Source: Gammaproteobacteria bacterium (GTDB lineage Bacteria; Pseudomonadota; Gammaproteobacteria; Ga0077536). Taken from it: a stretch of DNA of 64,000 nucleotides. This document shows, in pieces, positions 33,874 through 42,245 of this stretch (positions within the stretch are counted from its first letter, which is position 1; each line of letters opens with the position of its first letter). Position numbers and translations under genes: made by a program. The notes under the pieces are model-generated. The model did no database searches. It saw only the letters and a list, made by a program, of their open reading frames with translations, and had not been told where the DNA came from. Location of the stretch: NCBI GenBank assembly GCA_024234975.1, contig JACKNH010000008.1, positions 124,001-188,000 of the forward strand, given 5' to 3'.

Positions 33874-34064
33874 AATGCTTTACCCGTATTGCGACCGGAT
33901 TGCTGTCGGCCACCGCGGTGAGTTCCGTCGCCGCCCACGAAGGCCATGCCGCGGTCGGTTCCATCCTGCATGCAATGGAGCACCTGGTCTGGTGGGTGGG
34001 CGTTCTGGCAGTGGTCTGGCTGGCCGGCGCCGCGCTGGCGCGCTATTCGCGCGATCGCCAGTAG
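33870..34064 (+). CDS. small exported His-containing membrane protein at end of urease operon
   Basis: A 64-residue protein coupled to ureG by an ATGA overlap. It has a signal peptide (core IATGLLSATAVSSVAA), then HEGHAAVGSILHAMEHL with four His near the exported N-terminus, then one membrane helix (VWWVGVLAVVWLAGAALA) and a short basic tail. The AHEGH start just after the signal peptide resembles the start of HupE/UreJ nickel permeases, but those have six helices; this protein is far too short. It may help nickel or ammonium handling at the membrane, which is only inferred from place and the His residues. It is the last gene of the urease operon. Confidence 0.7.
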   Translation: MKCFTRIATGLLSATAVSSVAAHEGHAAVGSILHAMEHLVWWVGVLAVVWLAGAALARYSRDRQ

Positions 34065-34091
34065 CGCTGCCGTCCCGCGCGGTTCGCGGCA

Positions 34092-35003
34092 TCAATGGCT
34101 GCGGTTGAGCGCGGCGATGGCCACCCGCGCCGCTGCCGTACGGTTTTCCACCCCGAGCTTGGGGAATATCTGTTCGAGATGCTTGTTCACCGTGCGTGGG
34201 CTCATGCCGAGTATCTCGGCGATCTCGCGGTTGGTCTTACCATTGCTGAGCCAGTACAACACCTGTGATTCGCGGGTGGTGAGATTGAGGTTCTGCTTGA
34301 GCACATCCTCGCCCGGCGCCTGGTTGTTTTCCGCAAGTTTCAGCAGCCGTTCGTTATCGTTCAAATCCTGCAGGTATTCCACGCTGAGGCCGTAAGGCAG
34401 GTCTGCCAGTGGCAGCCGCTGGCCGGGTTGCGGCTGCTGGGTGAACCACGCGCCCAGTTGTGTCACGAGCTGGCTGTTACGCCAGGCGTTGTCGGCGCCG
34501 GCCTTGGAAAACAACACATGTGTCTGCGGTGTCGCCCATAACGTGTGGCCGGTGCTATCCACTGAAAACAGGAACTGCCCGGCATGATCCAGCGCGCGAT
34601 GCGCGGAATGGGTGACACGTGCATTGTTCAGATGAACATGCATGCGCGCCACCAGTTCATCCGGCCGGATCGGTTTGGTGAGGTAGTCCACGCCGCCGGC
34701 GGCCAGCCCTTTGACGATACTGTCGGTATCGCTGAGGCCGGTCATGAAGATGACCGGAATGGCAGCCAGTTCCGGCGCCTTCTTCAGTGCAACACAGGTT
34801 TCAAAGCCATCCATGTTCGGCATGATGGCATCCAGCAGAATCATGTCCGGACGGATGCGCTGGGTGATGGCGAGCGCCTGCTTGCCTTCCAGCGCCACCA
34901 GCACGTCGAAGCCCGCGTCTTCCAGCGTGTCGTTGACGACACTGAGTGCTTCGGCGGAATCGTCGACGACGAGAATGACCTCCTTGCGCACTGAATCGTT
35001 CAT
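34092..35003 (-). CDS. LuxR/NarL-type response regulator
   Basis: A 303-residue protein. The receiver domain (residues 1-125) has VILVVDDSAEAL, the phosphorylated Asp in MILLDAIMPNMDG, FMTGLSD and YLTKPIRPDE (conserved Lys). A middle part of ~100 residues is unlike a known domain. The C-terminal LuxR helix-turn-helix reads LTTRESQVLYWLSNGKTNRE, then IAEILGMSPRTVNKHLEQIF. The start overlaps the stop of the hybrid kinase gene by 4 bp, so they form a pair. It converges on the urease operon; control of urea genes is a fair guess from position only. Confidence 0.92.
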   Translation of the reverse strand: MNDSVRKEVILVVDDSAEALSVVNDTLEDAGFDVLVALEGKQALAITQRIRPDMILLDAIMPNMDGFETCVALKKAPELAAIPVIFMTGLSDTDSIVKGLAAGGVDYLTKPIRPDELVARMHVHLNNARVTHSAHRALDHAGQFLFSVDSTGHTLWATPQTHVLFSKAGADNAWRNSQLVTQLGAWFTQQPQPGQRLPLADLPYGLSVEYLQDLNDNERLLKLAENNQAPGEDVLKQNLNLTTRESQVLYWLSNGKTNREIAEILGMSPRTVNKHLEQIFPKLGVENRTAAARVAIAALNRSH

Positions 35004-38000
35004 CCGATGCTGTTTTCCAGGGTCGAGGCCAGGGTTTCGAGTTTCATCTTTGCAGCCAGGTCACGAAATGCGGCGACGGTGGTTTCATCCACCAATTTCG
35101 CCGCGGCGATGTTGTCCAGCGCGGCGATGACACCACTCTTATGGCCGATCTGCGCGCAGGCCAGCAGTTCGCGGAACAACGGGTGGTCGGGTACTGACAG
35201 CGTCTGCGCTCTGGCGGGTTGGGCAAGCGTGGCTTCGGGGCCGGGTTCGCCGTATGTCCATTCCAGTTGCAGCAGGTGGGCGATCGAATCCAGCAGCTTC
35301 TGCGTGTTGATGGGCTTCACCAGGTATTCATCGTGGCAGGTATCGCTTTCAGGATGACGGTGATGTTCCTGCGCATCCGCCGACACCATGATGATGGGCG
35401 CCTTGTAGCCGCGTTTGCGCAACTCGCGCGACAAGGTCAACCCATCCATGCCCGGCATCGACAGGTCGAGCAGAAACAGGTCGGGGCTGATTTCGGCCAG
35501 CGTTTCCAGGCAGACGGCGGCGTCGCGTGCTTCGAGAATGGTGAAACCCAGCGGGTTCAGCAATTCGAAGATCAGACCGCGATGAATGGGCTCATCATCC
35601 ACCGTCATCAGTACGCGGCGTCGGCCCTTGTAGCCGGTGATGAGCCGCGACGGCAGATCGGTTTCGGTATTGGCGTCCAGCCACGGCAACATCAGATTGA
35701 CGGTGAAGGTTGAACCGACGCCGGGTTGGCTGTCGATCTGCAAATCCCCGCCCATGATTTCGGTCAGCAGGCGGACGATGGTCAGACCCAGTCCGGTGCC
35801 CGGAACGTTGGGCACATTCGGATTGAGCACGCGTTCGAATGGATCGAGGATGCGCTTGACGTCGTCTGCATGGATGCCGACGCCGGTATCGATGATGGCA
35901 AATTCGGCCACCTGGTTTCGATAGTGCACATGAAATTCAACGCTGCCCCTGGCGGTGTATTTGATCGCGTTCGACAACAGGTTGATGAGAATCTGGCGCA
36001 GGCGTTTTTCATCGGTGGCGACGAAGGTCGGGATTTTGTTGTGGATATGGCAGGAGAACGCGATGCCCTTGTCCGCGGCCTGCTCGCGGAACATGAACTC
36101 CAGCTGGGCGATGGTGTCCGGCAGATTGACCTTGTTTCGATAGATGTCCAGGCGCCCGGCTTCAATCTTGGAAATGTCCAGCAGGCCTTCGATGAGGTCC
36201 GCCAGGTACTCGCCGCTCAGGCGGATGGTCTGCAATGCCCGCTGATGTTGCGCCGGCATGTCGTTACGTCGCGTCAGCAGCTGTGCGTAACCGAGTATGG
36301 CCTGCAAGGGCGTGCGCAATTCATGGCTGATGCCGGTCAGGTAGCGGCTCTTGGCGTTATTGGCGCGTTCCGCCTGCTCCTTGGCCTGCTGCAACTGTTG
36401 ATCGGTGCGCTTGTGGGCGTCGATTTCCTGAATCAGGCGCAGCGTCTGTCGCGACGATTCCTGTTGGGCGACGATACGACTTTCATGTGCGAGCAGGAAC
36501 AACCAGGTCATCACACCGGAAACGATTAACAGGACAAAGAATACGGTCAGCAATACCTGCTGCAACATCGCCGAGTCATCGGCCGACAGCGGTTGCATCT
36601 GCAGGTAGATGAGCGTCAGTGACACGGCGATCAACGCGTTGATCGCCGTCAGCAGCATCAGGAATTGCAGTAGCCGAGCACCCAGTGCCGACATCACCTG
36701 TGACGGCAGCAGCGGTCTGAGGAGCGCGCGCATCTGGTCGGGAAAACTCGCCCCGGGTTTGCATGAATCCAGGCAGCGCGAATCCAGCGAACAGCACAGC
36801 GAGCAGATCGGGCCCTGGTAGGCGGGACAGTAGCTGGTGTCGTCCTTCTCGAACCGCGTTTCGCAGATGCAACAGCGCAATGTCGCCGGCTGCCCCGGTG
36901 GTGGATTTACCGCGGCGAACATCACATCGATTTGCGGTGAATGCCGCGCGAGATAGTAGCGGGAGCGGGTGATGCGGGTGATCGCCGGCACCGCGACGAA
37001 ACAGATACCAAGGCTGACGAAATGCGCCAGATGGCGCGGTACCTCGCCGAAGGCGCCGAGGTAGCACGCGATGCCGGTGGCCGAGGCGATGATCATCGAG
37101 ACCACGCCTACCGGGTTCACGTCGTACAGGTGTGCGCGTTTGAACTCGACCTGCACCTGGCCGCGCGCCAGCATCTTGTTGAAGAACAGATCGGCCGAGA
37201 GACAGCCAAGCCAACTCACGGCGACAATAGCGAATACTCCCAGCACGGCTTCCAGCGCGCGGTAGATGCCAAGCTCCATCAACAACAAGGCGATGGCGAC
37301 ATTGAACACCAGCCACACGACGCGTCCCGGATGGCTGTGCGTCAGTCGCGAAAAGAAGTTGGACCAGGCGATCGAACCGGCATAGGCGTTGGTCACATTG
37401 ATCTTCAATTGCGAGATGATCACCATCAGGCCGGCGATGATCAGCGATGCCGACGGCGAGGACGTCAGATAGTTGAAGATCATCTGGTACATGTAGGTGG
37501 GGTCGACGGCCTGTTCGAACGGCACGCTGCGGCTGATCGCGACATACGCCAGGAACGAACCCAGCAGCATCTTGATGAACCCGATGAATATCCAGCCCGG
37601 TCCGGCAAGGATCAGCCAGAACCACCAGCGGCGGCGGTTTTCGGCGGTTTTCGGTGGCATGAAGCGCAGGTAGTCCACCTGTTCGCCAATCTGCGCCATC
37701 ATCGCGAACAGGATGGATGCGGCGGCGCCGAAATAGATCAGGTTGAAATCATTCCCCGTCGCCAGTTCCGCCGGCGCATAGTGCGTCCAATCTTCAATGC
37801 TGGCGTACTCGTGAATGCCGACCAGCAGTAGCGCCAGGCATTGCACGGTCAGCCAGAACGTCTGCGTCCCCAGCTGGAACTTGCTGATGGCGGTGATGCC
37901 GTGGGTCACGATCGGGATGACTGCCAACGCGCACAGGACATAGCCGATTGCCACCGGGATGCCGAGCATGGCGTGCAGCGCCGAGGCCAGGATTGCCGCT

Positions 38001-38407
38001 TCGATGGCGAAGAAGATGAAGGTGAACGAGGCGTAGATCAGCGAGGTGATGGTGGAGCCCAGATATCCAAAGCCAGCGCCGCGCGTGAGCAGGTCGATAT
38101 CCAGACCATGTTTGGCTGCGTAGTAGGTGATGGGCAACCCCGTGAGAAAGATTACCAGCGATACCGTCAGCATCGCCCACAAGGTATTGGTGAACCCGTA
38201 GCTCAGCGTGACCGAAGCTGCGATCGCTTCCAGCGCCAGGAAGGCCGTCGCCCCCAACGCGGTCTTGGCGACATGCTCGATGGACCAGCGCCGCGCTTTC
38301 TTGGCGGTGAACCGCAGCGCGTAATCTTCCAGCGTCTGGTTGCCTACCCAGATGTTGTATTCGCGACGGATGCGGAAGATTTGTTGTGTCGGCCGGCTCA
38401 TTGCCAT
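35000..38407 (-). CDS. NCS1 permease-like hybrid histidine kinase with cysteine-rich linker
   Basis: About 1135 residues if started at the ATG at 38407 (38437 ATG and 38476 GTG are alternatives; none has a strong ribosome site). Residues ~30-490 resemble an NCS1 nucleobase/allantoin permease with about 12 membrane segments (EYNIWVGNQTLEDYALRF onward). Residues ~512-549 hold nine Cys (CCIC, C, CSLCC, C, C). Two more membrane segments follow (~578-640), then a dimerisation domain with phospho-His in ISHELRTPLQAILGY (His about 695), an ATPase domain (NLLSNAIKYT, DTGVGIHADD, GTGLGLTIV), a receiver domain with Asp about 981 (LLDLSMPGMDG), and a C-terminal tail of ~90 residues that may be a phosphotransfer-like helical part. 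It is translationally coupled to the response regulator and faces the urease operon. Confidence 0.88.
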   Translation of the reverse strand: MAMSRPTQQIFRIRREYNIWVGNQTLEDYALRFTAKKARRWSIEHVAKTALGATAFLALEAIAASVTLSYGFTNTLWAMLTVSLVIFLTGLPITYYAAKHGLDIDLLTRGAGFGYLGSTITSLIYASFTFIFFAIEAAILASALHAMLGIPVAIGYVLCALAVIPIVTHGITAISKFQLGTQTFWLTVQCLALLLVGIHEYASIEDWTHYAPAELATGNDFNLIYFGAAASILFAMMAQIGEQVDYLRFMPPKTAENRRRWWFWLILAGPGWIFIGFIKMLLGSFLAYVAISRSVPFEQAVDPTYMYQMIFNYLTSSPSASLIIAGLMVIISQLKINVTNAYAGSIAWSNFFSRLTHSHPGRVVWLVFNVAIALLLMELGIYRALEAVLGVFAIVAVSWLGCLSADLFFNKMLARGQVQVEFKRAHLYDVNPVGVVSMIIASATGIACYLGAFGEVPRHLAHFVSLGICFVAVPAITRITRSRYYLARHSPQIDVMFAAVNPPPGQPATLRCCICETRFEKDDTSYCPAYQGPICSLCCSLDSRCLDSCKPGASFPDQMRALLRPLLPSQVMSALGARLLQFLMLLTAINALIAVSLTLIYLQMQPLSADDSAMLQQVLLTVFFVLLIVSGVMTWLFLLAHESRIVAQQESSRQTLRLIQEIDAHKRTDQQLQQAKEQAERANNAKSRYLTGISHELRTPLQAILGYAQLLTRRNDMPAQHQRALQTIRLSGEYLADLIEGLLDISKIEAGRLDIYRNKVNLPDTIAQLEFMFREQAADKGIAFSCHIHNKIPTFVATDEKRLRQILINLLSNAIKYTARGSVEFHVHYRNQVAEFAIIDTGVGIHADDVKRILDPFERVLNPNVPNVPGTGLGLTIVRLLTEIMGGDLQIDSQPGVGSTFTVNLMLPWLDANTETDLPSRLITGYKGRRRVLMTVDDEPIHRGLIFELLNPLGFTILEARDAAVCLETLAEISPDLFLLDLSMPGMDGLTLSRELRKRGYKAPIIMVSADAQEHHRHPESDTCHDEYLVKPINTQKLLDSIAHLLQLEWTYGEPGPEATLAQPARAQTLSVPDHPLFRELLACAQIGHKSGVIAALDNIAAAKLVDETTVAAFRDLAAKMKLETLASTLENSIG

Positions 38408-38848
38408 GTCGTTCTGCGATTTCTCTCGCGCCAACATCGCGCTGACACCGCCGGCCGCGGGAAGTTGGCAAGGCACGGGTGAACCGTGAACAGGTGCTGA
38501 CCTGCTGGCGCCGGCCGGAGATCATGACGGAGCAATATCCGTACCAGTGCCTGTGCTGCAGCGTGACCGACCCGTCATGGGGCCGGGTCTCGCGCGATGT
38601 TAGCAGTGCTACGGGAAATGCCTAGTGGTCGAATGACGTATGTCCGCGCACTTCGCGCGGAATCATGGACTGCGCGAGGAGCCCGGTTGCGAACGGTGCC
38701 TGTACCCGGTGTGCGCTTTTTCAGTGCAGTTAATAGCCATCCGCACGGTCGCTGCCCGGTTATGGTTCATGCCTGGGGAGGGCAGGGCGCGCCCGCGCGG
38801 CGTCCAATGCCGCCGGGTGCGCCCTGGTTGCTGCGGGAAAACCCGGCG
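38408..38848. other. intergenic region, 441 bp
   Basis: Upstream of the hybrid kinase and downstream of the spondin-PEP-CTERM gene (both minus strand). No believable gene. A GC-rich inverted repeat region at about 38780-38835 may end the PEP-CTERM transcript. No strong promoter match for the kinase was found. Confidence 0.45.
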
Positions 38849-39652
38849 TCAGGCCGTGGCCTTTTTCTTGCGGGAAGCACTGATGCCCAACCAGCCAAGG
38901 CCGGTGGCCAACAGCGGCAACGCCGCCGGAACCGGCACCGGCGAAGGCACCACTTCGAACGCGATTCGGTAGATCGGTGTAGCGCCGGTGAGTTGGCTGT
39001 TGAACGTGTAACCAGCAGCCGTGGTCTGGCCGTTGAACAACGCCAGATCGGCATAGTTCGAGGTGATGAGACCATTCTGGTCCGCCCCGAGTGTCGCATT
39101 GGCGCCGGCAATGAAGGCCGCGGTTGCGGGATCGAACAACTCGGTACCCGCCTCCCAGATGTCGCTGGCGACCAGTTCAATGGCGCTGACCATCAATGCA
39201 CCCATGCCATTGAACAGTTGATAACCCGTGGCGTTGTCATTGCCAATGAAGAAGTCGTTGCTCGGCACCACCATGGCGGCGAAAGAGAAATAAGGATTGG
39301 CGTCGGTATCGACCGTGAACATGGCGGACCCGGTGCCGCCCGGGACCAACGGCAGCGGCGGAATCGTACCCCACGTGGCGCCGGGGTCGTTCATTGCGAA
39401 ACCGGCGAACCAGCCGGTGCCATCGCCAAGCTCGGCGATGGCTTCGATGGCGCCGCTGGCTGCGCTGCCGACGTCGAAGCTGTCATGGGTGCCGCCGTGG
39501 AAGGCGACCCGCAGCGGTGCGAAAGCCACGCCATCGGCCGCGACGAGGTTCTCGACAGTGACTTTGAGGTTGATGGATGCGGCGTGGGCGGAAAATGGCA
39601 ACGTGACAGCGGCCACCGCGGCCGCCAGTCCCGTCAGAATTCTGTTGGTCAT
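38849..39652 (-). CDS. spondin-domain protein with PEP-CTERM-like sorting signal
   Basis: A 267-residue exported protein. The start at 39652 follows AGGGAGA and begins a signal peptide (TGLAAAVAAVTLPFSAHA). Residues about 25-190 match the Spondin_N fold as I recall it: KVTVENLVAADG, PLRVAFHGGTHDSFDVGS, AIAELGDG and AAMVVPSNDFFIGND, the last run being its hallmark. The C-terminus is VPVPAALPLLATGLGWLG followed by ASRKKK, a PEP-CTERM-like signal. Such proteins are probably attached to or released from the cell surface by an exosortase. It is divergent from the PAP2 phosphatase gene. Confidence 0.82.
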   Translation of the reverse strand: MTNRILTGLAAAVAAVTLPFSAHAASINLKVTVENLVAADGVAFAPLRVAFHGGTHDSFDVGSAASGAIEAIAELGDGTGWFAGFAMNDPGATWGTIPPLPLVPGGTGSAMFTVDTDANPYFSFAAMVVPSNDFFIGNDNATGYQLFNGMGALMVSAIELVASDIWEAGTELFDPATAAFIAGANATLGADQNGLITSNYADLALFNGQTTAAGYTFNSQLTGATPIYRIAFEVVPSPVPVPAALPLLATGLGWLGISASRKKKATA

Positions 39653-39663
39653 GTAAATCTCCC

Positions 39664-39675
39664 TGTATCGATACA
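39664..39675. promoter_or_regulatory. 12-bp perfect palindrome in leader of spondin gene
   Basis: TGTATCGATACA lies just before the ribosome site of the gene starting at 39652. It could be a regulator site or a chance symmetric sequence. Confidence 0.3.
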
Positions 39676-39825
39676 AAAACGTCGACCTCATCGAGGCCGT
39701 TTCGGGCAACCTGTTGATTGCGCCTTGTCGACCAATACGGGGCCGGCGCAGTATTCGATACCAGGGCCATACACCAGGATCGACCGCGCCACTGGCCACG
39801 GGTGGAAAATTGAGGAGGGTTAGGG

Positions 39826-40374
39826 ATGAACATGGGTGGCAAGGCGCTCTGCTTGCGGCTGTACCTGGTCGCGACGCTGGGGTTTTTCTCCGCAACTACC
39901 GCCAGCGCGGCCGGCACGGTGGAAACCACCGGGGACGTACTGCTGTTTGCGTTACCTGCAATCACCCTCGGCACGACACTGTACCTGCATGATGGTGATG
40001 GCAGCTGGCAATTCGGCAAAGGCTTCGCGGCGAATCTCGCCGCGACCGTGGCGCTGAAGAAGACCGTCGACAAAACGCGTCCGAACGGCAAGGGCGAGTC
40101 GTTTCCTTCCGGCCACAGCTCGGTGACCTTCCAGAGCGCGGCATTTCTCCATCGTCGCTACGGCCTGCGCTACGCCTGGCCGGCGTACGCGGCGGCGAGC
40201 TATGTTGCCTGGAGCCGGGTGGATTCAGATAACCATTACACGGTGGACGTGGTCGCCGGGGCGGCGCTGGGAATCGCCAGCGCGATGCTGTTCACCCAGC
40301 CGTACAAGAATGCCACGGTGACGCCCGTGGCGGGGGCAGGCTTCTACGGCATCAACGTCGCCGCGCAGTGGTGA
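39826..40374 (+). CDS. PAP2 family phosphatase
   Basis: A 182-residue PAP2 acid-phosphatase-type protein. The start follows GAGGAGGG. A signal-like hydrophobic N-terminus (LYLVATLGFFSATTASAA) is followed by the three phosphatase motifs: KKTVDKTRPNG, FPSGHSS and SRVDSDNHYTVDV, which carry the catalytic His pair and the Arg/Lys phosphate ligands. It may act on lipid phosphates such as undecaprenyl pyrophosphate or phosphatidic acid in the cell envelope. The gene stands just before the convergent M56-M23 gene, which also points to the cell wall, but no direct link is shown. Confidence 0.88.
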   Translation: MNMGGKALCLRLYLVATLGFFSATTASAAGTVETTGDVLLFALPAITLGTTLYLHDGDGSWQFGKGFAANLAATVALKKTVDKTRPNGKGESFPSGHSSVTFQSAAFLHRRYGLRYAWPAYAAASYVAWSRVDSDNHYTVDVVAGAALGIASAMLFTQPYKNATVTPVAGAGFYGINVAAQW

Positions 40375-40411
40375 GCGCGGGCGATTCCGCAGCTGTGCTG
40401 GCGAGGGCGTT

Positions 40412-41860
40412 TCAGCGGCGACCGGCGTTGAAGTCGATAAAACCTTCCGGGTCCAGCGCCACGTCGCCCCGGCGCAATTCGAAATGCAGGTGTGGTTCCA
40501 GCGAGGCGCCGGAGGCGCCGGTACGGCCGATCACATCCCCCTGGCGGACGAGGTCACCGGCATCGACCAGTACTTCATTCAGATTGGCGTAGCGCGTGCG
40601 AAAACCGTTGCTGTGGCTGAGTACGACATGCAGGCCGTAAGGGAAGTCGTCGTTGTACTGGGTGAATTCAACAATGCCATCCTGCACGGCGACCACCGTG
40701 GTGTCGGTTGGAACGTCAAGGTCGACGCCTTCATGCATGACTATCCGGGAGCTGTCGAACGCGCTCACGCGCATGCCCATCGGCGACACAATCCGGGCGT
40801 GGCGCAGCAACGGTGAAATAAACCCGCGGCTGCCGCCTTCGCTGTGTTCCAACCCCGGTTTGGCGAAGCTGGCGGTGACTGCCAGCAACATCGCGCCCAG
40901 ACCGCACAGCGCGCGCGGAATGAAGGTGCGACGTGGCGCCAGCGGATTCTGGATATTGGCCAACCGGCGCATGATGGCGCGGGCGCGGTAGCGGCCCGAG
41001 AAACCGTGCGTGACTGTCTGGGTGGCATAGCTGCGATCAAGACTGCCGCGAATGATGGCAAGGAATGCTTCGCGATAGGTGTCCGAGCGACCGTTGTAAC
41101 GGGTCAGCACCTGCGAATCGCAATGCAGCTCGCAGGCCAGACCGTAATCGCGCGCCAGCAGATGCACGAACGGATTGAACCACAGTACGGCGGTGCCGAA
41201 TTCCAGCAGGTATTGCATGAAATGGTCGCTGCATTGCAGGTGAACCAGTTCGTGCAATATCACCAGCCGCAGTTCTTCCCGCTGCAACCGCTGCAGGGCG
41301 AACTCCGTCAGGACGATGGTCGGTCGGGGCGCGGCGACGGTGTAAGGCGAGACATGTCTGGTACTGACGCGGATTGCAGGTTCGGCAATCCCGGTCAGGG
41401 CACAGAACTGGCGGACCCACTGGCGCACCTCTGTCAGCTCGGCGGGACTGGCGTCGCGGGTGGCGGCAACCAGCCGCCGCCGCGCATCCCAGGCCAGCAC
41501 TGATTTGGCCAGCATCACCAGGATGCCCAGCGTGTAGATTGTGACTACCGAGGGCGGCAGAAACGACAACCGGGCGCGTGATGCCGATTCCAGCTCCGCC
41601 AGCGGCCGGGTGATGACATCGAATTCCACCGGGTGGGTCAGGAATCCCAGTGTCGGCTCGGCATCCAGCAAGGGGCGGTCGGAGATAGCCGTCAGCCCGA
41701 ATAACCAGAGGCCGAGCCCGATCGCGGCCAGCCAGATGAACTTCCACTGTCTGACCGCCGCCAGGCAACGCGCAAGCAGACGCAGCACCGCGTACGCGAT
41801 GCCGGTCACCAGTACTGAGTAGCAGCCGGCGAGGATCAGCTTGGTGGCAAGCTCATTCAC
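40412..41860 (-). CDS. BlaR1-like M56 peptidase fused to an M23 (LytM-type) domain
   Basis: A 482-residue membrane protein. The N-terminal part has three to four membrane helices and a gluzincin M56 domain with HELVH at residues 203-207 and the third ligand region in LACELHCD (~242-248), as in BlaR1/MecR1. After another helix (~315-335) comes an M23 peptidase domain: HEGVDLDVP (His ~376, Asp ~380) and PHLHFELRRG (His ~457 and ~459), all ligands kept. BlaR1 normally has a penicillin-binding sensor in this place. The gene overlaps the BlaI-type repressor gene by 8 bp. The likely role is to sense or act on peptidoglycan and trigger repressor cleavage. Confidence 0.88.
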   Translation of the reverse strand: MNELATKLILAGCYSVLVTGIAYAVLRLLARCLAAVRQWKFIWLAAIGLGLWLFGLTAISDRPLLDAEPTLGFLTHPVEFDVITRPLAELESASRARLSFLPPSVVTIYTLGILVMLAKSVLAWDARRRLVAATRDASPAELTEVRQWVRQFCALTGIAEPAIRVSTRHVSPYTVAAPRPTIVLTEFALQRLQREELRLVILHELVHLQCSDHFMQYLLEFGTAVLWFNPFVHLLARDYGLACELHCDSQVLTRYNGRSDTYREAFLAIIRGSLDRSYATQTVTHGFSGRYRARAIMRRLANIQNPLAPRRTFIPRALCGLGAMLLAVTASFAKPGLEHSEGGSRGFISPLLRHARIVSPMGMRVSAFDSSRIVMHEGVDLDVPTDTTVVAVQDGIVEFTQYNDDFPYGLHVVLSHSNGFRTRYANLNEVLVDAGDLVRQGDVIGRTGASGASLEPHLHFELRRGDVALDPEGFIDFNAGRR

Positions 41861-42245
41861 TCTGCTTGTCTTGCTCCAGTTGTCCGAGCAGGGTTTCCAG
41901 TTCGGCCATTTCCTTGTTGTCCAGCAGTTCGCTGTCCACGAACAGATGCACCGGCGGCATTTTGTTCAATTCCAGCACACGGTGCATCAGATCGCCGATG
42001 TAGGCCGCCAGTGTATTCACTTTGCCGACCAACGGGGTGTAACCCTGACCGCGTTCACCCGGGGCGACTGCGAGAAACTGCTTTTCCACCATCCGGTCCA
42101 GGGTCTTGCGGGTGCTGGAGAACGACCACTGCAGGTTCTGCTCGACGTGACCGTGTATTTCCTTGGCACTTTGCGGCGACCGCTGCCACAGCGTTTTCAA
42201 TATGTTCAATTCGGGATCAGTAGGTCTGTTTTTCTTATTGGCCAT
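41853..42245 (-). CDS. BlaI/MecI/CopY family repressor
   Basis: A 130-residue winged-helix repressor. The start gives MANKKNRPTDPELNILKTLW; the DNA-binding part continues with SAKEIHGHVEQN and STRKTLDRMVEKQFLAV. The C-terminal half is the dimerisation helix region. BlaI repressors bind a palindrome near their own promoter and are cut by the partner M56 peptidase, which here is encoded next with an 8-bp overlap. No beta-lactamase gene is in the window. Confidence 0.9.
   Translation of the reverse strand: MANKKNRPTDPELNILKTLWQRSPQSAKEIHGHVEQNLQWSFSSTRKTLDRMVEKQFLAVAPGERGQGYTPLVGKVNTLAAYIGDLMHRVLELNKMPPVHLFVDSELLDNKEMAELETLLGQLEQDKQSE

Noticed and set aside
33870..34064. HupE/UreJ nickel permease
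   Set aside because: Only the first motif is similar. The protein has one mature membrane helix, not six.
39653..39760. Sigma-54 promoter before the spondin PEP-CTERM gene
   Set aside because: A GG-N10-GC spacing exists, but the rest of the -24/-12 consensus does not match; such spacing is common by chance.
40412..42245. Beta-lactam resistance locus (BlaI/BlaR1)
   Set aside because: There is no beta-lactamase gene, and the sensor has an M23 peptidase in place of a penicillin-binding domain.
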